DNA of 7,548 nt from the NCBI GenBank assembly GCA_003445035.1, contig DLVV01000274.1:1-7548 (forward strand). The letters run 5' to 3'. Shown in pieces: positions 1 through 3,786 of this stretch (its first letter is position 1; every line of letters begins with the position of its first letter). The notes below the pieces were generated by a model. It searched no databases, was not told the origin of the DNA, and was given only the letters and a program-made list of their open reading frames with translations. The position numbers and the translations under genes were made by a program. This stretch comes from Planctomycetaceae bacterium (GTDB lineage Bacteria > Planctomycetota > Planctomycetia > Planctomycetales > Planctomycetaceae).

Positions 1-989
1 GCGCCCGACTCTCGACATCGCGACACCAGTTCCTCAGATCGGTCCGGGCCGACGCTGATCAGCAAACCGCCGGACGTCTGAGCGTCAAAGACCATTTCCA
101 GCCCTCCGGAATCCGCCGTCTCTTCGATCCGCATCAACGACTCCATCGCGCTCCGATTGGTCTTACTCGCCCGGGTGTGATTTCCCGCCGCGGCCAGCTC
201 TGCAGCACCGGGCAGCACCGGCAATCGCGTGGTGTCAATCACGACAGTCACGTCGCTCGATTGCGCCATTTCTCCCGCATGCCCCGCCAGGCCGAATCCG
301 GTGATGTCCGTCGATGCCGATGCCCCAACCGCCTTCGCCGCCTCGCAGGCCCCCAGGTTGAGCATCGCCATGCTCGCCGCCGCCGTCTCCAGCACACGCT
401 CCGGACACCGGTTCTTTTTGAAGGCGGTCGTAACAAACCCGGTCCCCAACGGCTTGGTCAGCACAAGCTGATCACCGGGCCTCGCATCGCCATTGGTCAT
501 CAATTCGTCAGGCGTCGCCACGCCGGTGACACTCAAGCCGTACTTGATCTCGGTGTCTCGCACAGTGTGACCGCCGGCAATCACTGCTCCGGCGGCCTGC
601 ACGCGTTCCGCTCCGCCGGCCATGATCCGGCTGAGAATCTCCAGATCCAACTTATCGTCGGGGAACCCGACGATATTCAGGGCTGTCTTGGGCGTTCCGC
701 CCATCGCGAAAATGTCGCTGAGGCTGTTTGCCGCTGCGATCTGTCCGAACAGGTACGGATCGTCAACAAGCGGCGGAAAGAAATCCAGCGACAACAACAT
801 GAGCAGATCGTCACGCAGCCGGTACACGCCGGCGTCACTGAACCCCTCAGTCCCGACCAACAGGTTCGGGTCATCAAATTTTGGCAATCCGCGCACGACC
901 TGCGCGGTCCCCTCCTGGGGCAACTTGCCGGCTCAGCCGGCGCAACTGGCCCAATCCACCAGTCGCTTCTTACGTCCGAACAATGCCAT
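1..989 (-). CDS. selD: Selenophosphate synthase (selenide, water dikinase), Sec-containing, 3' end cut by window
   Basis: It makes selenophosphate from selenide and ATP, the Se donor for selenocysteine and selenouridine synthesis in the cytoplasm. Reading from ATG 989, codon 19 is TGA (935-933), and the same frame then stays open to the window edge (329 full codons, against about 345 in the family). The UGA sits exactly at the catalytic Cys/Sec position: SCAG-U-AGKLP, so U19 and K22 match Cys17 and Lys20 of E. coli SelD (family knowledge). Further family signatures follow: DDPNLLVG, LSLDFFPPLVDDP, ANSLSDIFAMGG, AGGHTVRD, LTKPLGTG, TDITGFGLAGH and FDAQTSGGLL. The ATG was chosen because GGAG (998-995) lies 5 nt upstream and the N-terminus has normal length. 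It is divergent from the SDR gene, with 146 nt between them. A reader stopping at TGA would see only an 18-residue fragment. The product call is very secure, and Sec insertion is well supported by the hairpin at 907-889. Confidence 0.96.
889..907 (-). promoter_or_regulatory. Bacterial SECIS element of selD
   Basis: On the minus strand CCGCGCA (907-901) and TGCGCGG (895-889) form a perfect 7-bp stem closing the 5-nt loop GGUCG. The loop begins 32 nt after the UGA codon, and its first two bases are G. Bacterial SECIS elements are known to have a small apical loop with a G among the first two bases, about 16-37 nt after UGA. The apex GCAGGUC-G-UGC closely resembles the GCAGGUC-UGC apex of the E. 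coli fdhF SECIS as I recall it. It would recruit SelB with Sec-tRNA. It lies inside the coding sequence, as is normal for bacteria. Confidence 0.8.
933..935 (-). other. In-frame UGA codon read as selenocysteine (Sec19 of SelD)
   Basis: The codon is TGA on the minus strand, at the position that is Cys or Sec in all SelD enzymes, two residues before the catalytic Lys22. Strong SelD homology continues without a frame change on the 3' side. This rules out a real gene end and makes a nonsense mutation unlikely. GCCGGC flanks it on both sides. Confidence 0.92.
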
Positions 990-1034
990 TGGATCTCCGG
1001 GATCGTTGGTAGACCTGTTTCCAGCAACCGGCGG

Positions 1035-1063
1035 ATTGTATGCCCGCGGCGGCGACAAGCCAA
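1035..1063 (-). promoter_or_regulatory. Candidate sigma-70-type promoter for selD
   Basis: On the minus strand TTGGCT (1063-1058, 4/6 of TTGACA) and TACAAT (1040-1035, 5/6 of TATAAT) are separated by exactly 17 nt. Transcription would begin near 1028 and leave a 5' leader of about 40 nt before the GGAG and ATG of selD. No other promoter pair was evident in this gap. It is a consensus match only. Confidence 0.45.
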
Positions 1064-1135
1064 CATGGGTGGAGGTCGGTATGATGCCCGTGCGCCGACT
1101 ATCAGCCACTTTGCACCTCACGGACCGTTCTCGCC

Positions 1136-1912
1136 ATGCCACTCACCAGCCAGGTCGCCATCGTCACGGGAGCCGGACGGGGCATCGGCCTGGCCTGCAT
1201 CCGGTCCCTGGCACGCGACGGCGCATCCGTCGTGGTCGCCACGCCTGAAGATGACGAACGATCCGCAGCCGTGGCCGAACTCGAAACCAATGGTCACGCG
1301 GTGCTGGCCACTTCGACCGACGTCACCTCTGAAAGCGATCTCGCTGAAATGGTCGCCGCCACTCTCGACCATTTCGGGCGCATCGACATCCTGGTCAACA
1401 ACGCGGGCATCATCGGCCCAACGGCCCCGGTTCAGGATGTCGAGCGAGACGACTGGGAAGCGGTGATGGATGTCAACGTCACCGGTGTCTACCTGGCCTG
1501 CAAGGCCGTTCTTCCACATCTGCTCGAACGAGGTTCCGGACGAATCATCAACATCGCCTCTGTCGCCGGAAAAATTGGCTTCCCTCTCCGCAGCCCCTAT
1601 GCCGCGTCGAAATGGGCCGTGATCGGCCTGACGAAGACCCTGGCCGTCGAGGTCGGTTCGGCCGGCATCCTGGTCAACGCCGTGTGCCCTGGCCCCATCG
1701 ACGGCCCACGCATGGATGCCATCATCCAGGCCAAGGCCGACACGATTGGGCAGCCAGCCCAGCAGGTCCGCGACCAGCTCGAACGGGACACGCTCCTGGG
1801 CCGCCTGATTCCTGCTGAACACATCGCCGACATGGTCGCCTTCCTGGCATCAGACCGCGCGGCGAGCATCACCGGACAGACACTCGACGTTAACGCTGGC
1901 CACCTGGTCTGA
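1136..1912 (+). CDS. SDR-family NAD(P)-dependent oxidoreductase (FabG-like)
   Basis: This is a classical short-chain dehydrogenase/reductase of 258 residues, the usual size. The cofactor loop TGAGRGIG is at 11-18, NNAG at 88-91, structural Asn114, catalytic Ser142 and the YAASK motif at 155-159 (Tyr155, Lys159). PGPIDG at 185-190 and the C-terminal SITGQTLDVNAGH complete the fold. The residues after beta-2 (VVVATPEDDE) lack the plain Asp of strict NAD enzymes, so NAD against NADP preference is unclear. Substrate cannot be read from the sequence; 3-oxoacyl-ACP reductase is the nearest general type. The ATG at 1136 puts the Rossmann motif at the normal distance from the N-terminus, though no good Shine-Dalgarno precedes it. 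It is followed 32 nt later by a carboxymuconolactone-decarboxylase-like gene, probably in one transcript, which hints at catabolism of an aromatic or similar cyclic compound (inference). Confidence 0.93.
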   Translation: MPLTSQVAIVTGAGRGIGLACIRSLARDGASVVVATPEDDERSAAVAELETNGHAVLATSTDVTSESDLAEMVAATLDHFGRIDILVNNAGIIGPTAPVQDVERDDWEAVMDVNVTGVYLACKAVLPHLLERGSGRIINIASVAGKIGFPLRSPYAASKWAVIGLTKTLAVEVGSAGILVNAVCPGPIDGPRMDAIIQAKADTIGQPAQQVRDQLERDTLLGRLIPAEHIADMVAFLASDRAASITGQTLDVNAGHLV

Positions 1913-1944
1913 CACAACACCGGACGACATCACGGAGAGAGAAG

Positions 1945-2346
1945 ATGACCGAGAACGACACCACACTGGAGCAACGTCGGGAACGCGGCCGACAACTGGT
2001 TGCCGAGATGCTCGGCGAAGACTCTGCCGAACAGACAATTGCTCATTGGGACGCAATCAGTCCCGAGTTCAGCGGATACGTCACCGAGTTCCTGGCCGGA
2101 GAAATCTGGAGCCGTTCGGGCCTGGACCGTCGAACCAAGTCCCTGGTCTCGATCGCTGCCCTGGCGTCGCTGGGACGGACACGCGCCCTGGAGCTCAATC
2201 TCCGTTTTGCTCTGAAAAACGGAGCCTCCCGGCAGGACATCGTTGAGACACTTCTTCAGATCGCCCCGTATTCCGGATTTCCCGTGACCTGGGACGCGCT
2301 GGCTCGCCTCGACGAGATCGAGCCCAGAACCGCTGCCACGTCCTGA
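1945..2346 (+). CDS. Carboxymuconolactone decarboxylase (CMD) family protein, PcaC-like
   Basis: It has 133 residues, typical of single-domain PcaC-type proteins. The family core GEIWSRSGLDRRTKSLVSIA is at 52-71, followed by LASLGRTRALELNLRFALKNG and the C-terminal ETLLQIAPYSGFP helix. PcaC decarboxylates 4-carboxymuconolactone in the protocatechuate branch of aromatic degradation, but many relatives have unknown substrates. The protein has no cysteine at all, so it is not an AhpD-type CXXC peroxidase partner. The position that is His in PcaC (MHLRA from memory) appears as Asn85 (LNLRF), so the decarboxylase activity itself is doubtful. A strong ribosome site, GGAGAG at 1934-1939, fixes the start. 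It is likely cotranscribed with the SDR gene upstream and converges tail to tail with the rhodanese gene, only 15 nt away. Confidence 0.88.
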   Translation: MTENDTTLEQRRERGRQLVAEMLGEDSAEQTIAHWDAISPEFSGYVTEFLAGEIWSRSGLDRRTKSLVSIAALASLGRTRALELNLRFALKNGASRQDIVETLLQIAPYSGFPVTWDALARLDEIEPRTAATS

Positions 2347-2361
2347 GGGGTGAACGCCTGA

Positions 2362-2886
2362 CTACTCGGCAGCCACCGTCGGCAACCCCATACCCTTCCA
2401 GGCGTAGATGCCCCCTGGATAGCGTTTCACGTTCTTGTAGCCCTTGCGCCGGGCCCACAGGGCGGCGTTGTGGCTGCGTCCGCAGGCGGTGAAACCGCAG
2501 TAGACCACCACCAGCTTGTCCTTGTCCTCACCCAGCAAGGCCTCGTACTCCTCTTCAGACTTCCCGGCCGTCTCGCCGGAATCCCAGGTTTCCATCGTCC
2601 CCTTGGGGAACAGAAACTGGACAGCACCGCTGATGTGCTGCTTCCGAAAACTTGCCTCGTAAGGCATCGCGTCAACCAGCACCATTTCGGGCTTCTTTTC
2701 CAGCAGCACTTTCAGTTCCGCCGTCGAGATCACCTCGTACTCTCCCTCGGCCATGTGCCGGGCCAGTTTCACGGCCACTTTCTCGGTCTCCACCTCCTGC
2801 TGGAACCGGTTCTGCCCACAACCGCTACCCAGCAAAACCAACACGGCGATTCCGGCCGTCGACGTCAACCTTTTCCACTTCGTCAT
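2362..2886 (-). CDS. Rhodanese-domain lipoprotein (sulfurtransferase-like)
   Basis: The protein is 174 residues. The N-terminus MTKWKR plus a hydrophobic stretch ending LLGSGC gives a type II signal peptide, with lipid attachment at Cys23, so it should sit in the periplasm on a membrane. A single rhodanese domain covers about 50-172: EVISTAELKVLLE, VLVDAMPYEASFRKQHISGAVQF, then the active-site loop YCGFTACGRSHNAA (Cys130 and Cys135) and the closing YPGGIYAW. Rhodaneses carry a persulfide on a loop Cys. The two-Cys CGFTAC form is longer than the common CXXGXR loop and could form a disulfide. The ATG at 2886 overlaps the upstream TGA (TGATG) and follows GAGGAAG at a normal distance. Longer reading frames to 2988 are the upstream gene's shadow. 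It is the second gene of the leader-controlled operon; the sulfur donor and acceptor are unknown. Confidence 0.9.
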   Translation of the reverse strand: MTKWKRLTSTAGIAVLVLLGSGCGQNRFQQEVETEKVAVKLARHMAEGEYEVISTAELKVLLEKKPEMVLVDAMPYEASFRKQHISGAVQFLFPKGTMETWDSGETAGKSEEEYEALLGEDKDKLVVVYCGFTACGRSHNAALWARRKGYKNVKRYPGGIYAWKGMGLPTVAAE

Positions 2887-3365
2887 CAGTCTTCTTCCTC
2901 GCCCTTGTTTTCGACTATTCCTTGATCGGACTCGCCGTTCCCGGAACGGAGCGGCTGGCCCCGGGTCGCCCAAGCCAGCCCCGCACACGCCACCAACAGG
3001 ACCGAGTCGACCACGGCGGCCTGGGTCAGTGTCAGGCTGGTTCGCCCATCACCGGCCCCGAAACAGCCGCACTCGATGTCCAGCCCCAAGATTATTCCGT
3101 ATCCCAACACGCAAAGGAACACCATCACCAATCCGGCGGCCACTGCAATTGCCCACCGCCGACCGAACCACAACCCGCCACCGACAAGCAATTCGGCCCC
3201 AATCACCGACCAGGCCGTCACCGGCAACAGGGGCTCCCAGACAAGGCCAAACTCCCCAACCGTGACGGTGAACATCGCCACATCCGTGATTTTCGACAGC
3301 CCGGCCCAAACAAAGACACCCCCCAACACCGCAGCAACAATTCGGGCGGGACAGGAAAACGGCAT
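2886..3365 (-). CDS. MauE/DoxX-like integral membrane protein
   Basis: The protein is 159 residues with four predicted membrane segments, at about 8-26, 46-66, 71-94 and 113-133. AGLSKITD after the first segment and the motif ECGCFG (Cys99, Cys101) after the third are typical of MauE/DoxX-type proteins, which are linked to thiol or disulfide chemistry at the membrane. The C-terminus is hydrophilic and acidic (ENKGEEED). Its TGA overlaps the ATG of the rhodanese lipoprotein, so the two are translationally coupled and probably work together on a sulfur or redox task in the envelope. The ATG at 3365 is the first reasonable start after the leader terminator. The frame is open to 3497, but those codons cross the terminator hairpin and look non-coding. 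No Shine-Dalgarno is visible before ATG 3365, which is odd. The exact reaction is unknown. Confidence 0.85.
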   Translation of the reverse strand: MPFSCPARIVAAVLGGVFVWAGLSKITDVAMFTVTVGEFGLVWEPLLPVTAWSVIGAELLVGGGLWFGRRWAIAVAAGLVMVFLCVLGYGIILGLDIECGCFGAGDGRTSLTLTQAAVVDSVLLVACAGLAWATRGQPLRSGNGESDQGIVENKGEEED

Positions 3366-3419
3366 ATGGACTGGGGCGAGACTGGCGGGTGTGCCGCCGC
3401 GGGACAGGGGTGGGAGTGG

Positions 3420-3458
3420 AAAAAAGAGGCCCAGCCACAACCAGTGCGACCGGGCCTC
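3420..3458 (-). terminator. Intrinsic terminator in the operon leader (attenuator)
   Basis: On the minus strand GAGGCCC (3458-3452) pairs with GGGCCTC (3432-3426), followed directly by six T (3425-3420). The inner bases GTCGCA and TGTGGC extend the stem through wobble pairs to a 5-nt loop, CTGGT. It lies 79 nt beyond the leader ORF stop and 54 nt before the membrane protein start. No full gene ends here on the minus strand, so it can only act on the leader transcript. The plus strand also carries a T-run after the stem, but no plus-strand gene ends nearby. Confidence 0.85.
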
Positions 3459-3502
3459 CAAGTTTTTTCCCCGGCCGGGACCTGAAGGTCCGCTCACCGG
3501 GT

Positions 3503-3589
3503 AGGTGGTTTGCCACTAGGACAACCCGCCGGTCAACCTAGGCGTTACCACCTCTCTGGCATATACAGCATAAGTCCACTTGACCACCT
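3503..3589 (-). promoter_or_regulatory. Complementary segments of the leader RNA (possible switch)
   Basis: AGGTGGT occurs twice, in the leader ribosome site (3589-3583) and over leader codons 9-11 (3553-3547). ACCACCT (3509-3503) is the perfect complement of both. The second copy gains further pairing between CTAGG (3541-3537) and CCTAG (3520-3516), giving a long stem that encloses the leader stop codon. The segment GACCGG (3534-3529) is also complementary to CCGGTC (3453-3448) in the terminator's 5' half, so it could act as an antiterminator. Which pairings form in vivo is inferred only. Confidence 0.5.
3538..3579 (-). CDS. Cys-rich leader peptide MDLCCICQRGGNA
   Basis: This 13-codon ORF starts at GTG (3579-3577) and ends at TAG (3540-3538). 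The ribosome site AAGGAGGTGGTC (3593-3582) matches the 16S anti-Shine-Dalgarno complement almost fully, with GGAGG 7 nt before GTG, stronger than at any full gene in the window. Codons 4, 5 and 7 are TGC, TGT and TGC, and codon 6 is ATA. Cysteine is otherwise scarce in these proteins, so three of thirteen codons is striking. Leader ORFs with clustered codons for one amino acid are known to sense the charged tRNA for that amino acid, and Cys-codon leaders exist upstream of sulfur genes in mycobacteria. Here it precedes a terminator and a rhodanese operon, which fits a Cys sensor (inference). A shorter ORF from ATG 3571 is spaced worse from the ribosome site. Confidence 0.75.
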   Translation of the reverse strand: MDLCCICQRGGNA

Positions 3590-3672
3590 CCTTCCTTAAA
3601 CGGGGTTCCACCCGCTTCCGAACGGACAGCCAGTGCCGATCTCCTCACGGGCCTCTTATCCGGCCACACCGC

Positions 3673-3683
3673 GTCAGTGTGAC
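3673..3683. repeat. Short inverted repeat GTCA-GTG-TGAC
   Basis: GTCAGTGTGAC has perfect 4-bp arms and a 3-nt centre, embedded in a GC-rich imperfect dyad bounded by GGCC. It lies about 95 nt upstream of the leader ribosome site on the minus strand, so it could be a regulator site for that operon. The arms are short and chance is possible. Confidence 0.25.
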
Positions 3684-3741
3684 ACGCTGCGGCCATCCTC
3701 CCGATTCCGGACCGACGTGCAAGACCAATCCTCTCCGATTT

Positions 3742-3757
3742 CCCAATGACCATTGGG
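3742..3757. repeat. 16-bp palindrome CCCAATG-AC-CATTGGG, possible operator
   Basis: Perfect 7-bp arms flank a 2-nt centre, 29 nt upstream of the DUF1549/DUF1553 gene start. There is no T-run, so it is not a terminator. The form fits a dimeric repressor or activator site. The regulator is unknown. Confidence 0.4.
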
Positions 3758-3786
3758 CCTGCCCCCGCGGAGTGACAAACGGCATA

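Larger units (their letters stand above)
3366..3786. other. Divergent intergenic region with minus-strand leader RNA
   Basis: This 421-nt gap between the membrane protein-rhodanese operon and the DUF1549/DUF1553 gene contains no long credible gene. The minus strand has a leader ORF (3579-3538), complementary leader segments (3553-3503) and an intrinsic terminator (3458-3420). The part nearer 3786 has two palindromic sites, at 3673-3683 and 3742-3757. Neither direction shows a convincing promoter. Confidence 0.8.

Noticed and set aside
909..920. CCCC-AGGA-GGGG hairpin as the SECIS (minus)
   Set aside because: It has only a 4-bp stem and cannot be extended. The 7-bp stem at 907-889 is stronger and matches the known SECIS apex.
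1080..1085. TATGAT as a -10 box for the SDR gene
   Set aside because: No acceptable -35 sequence is present 16-18 nt upstream.
936..1142. Separate small minus-strand gene ending at the TGA at 935-933
   Set aside because: Its last 18 codons are the N-terminus of SelD, and the TGA is the Sec codon rather than a gene end. The part before ATG 989 looks non-coding and covers the candidate promoter.
177..1466. Long plus-strand reading frame of 429 codons across selD and the SDR gene
   Set aside because: It is antisense to clear selD homology and out of frame with the SDR gene. Its Arg/His/Pro-rich product has no recognisable domain.
1..3365. A functional link between selD and the rhodanese operon through selenium delivery
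   Set aside because: Rhodanese domains can carry selenium in some settings, but this one is an exported lipoprotein, on a separate transcript, with two other genes in between.
3366..3497. N-terminal extension of the membrane protein
   Set aside because: The frame crosses the terminator hairpin and its T-run, and the translated residues do not resemble the family. The first membrane segment starts just after ATG 3365.
3545..3571. Alternative leader ORF MLYMPERW from ATG 3571
   Set aside because: It is 15 nt from the GGAGG, too far. The GTG start 7 nt away fits far better and gives the Cys-rich peptide.
3655..3683. GTCACA-17-GATAAG as promoter of the leader transcript (minus)
   Set aside because: Only 4/6 matches in each box, which is too weak to list as a feature.
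3580..3786. N-terminal extension of the DUF1549/DUF1553 protein
   Set aside because: The open codons cover the divergent regulatory region and would bury the clear signal peptide, which begins right after ATG 3787.
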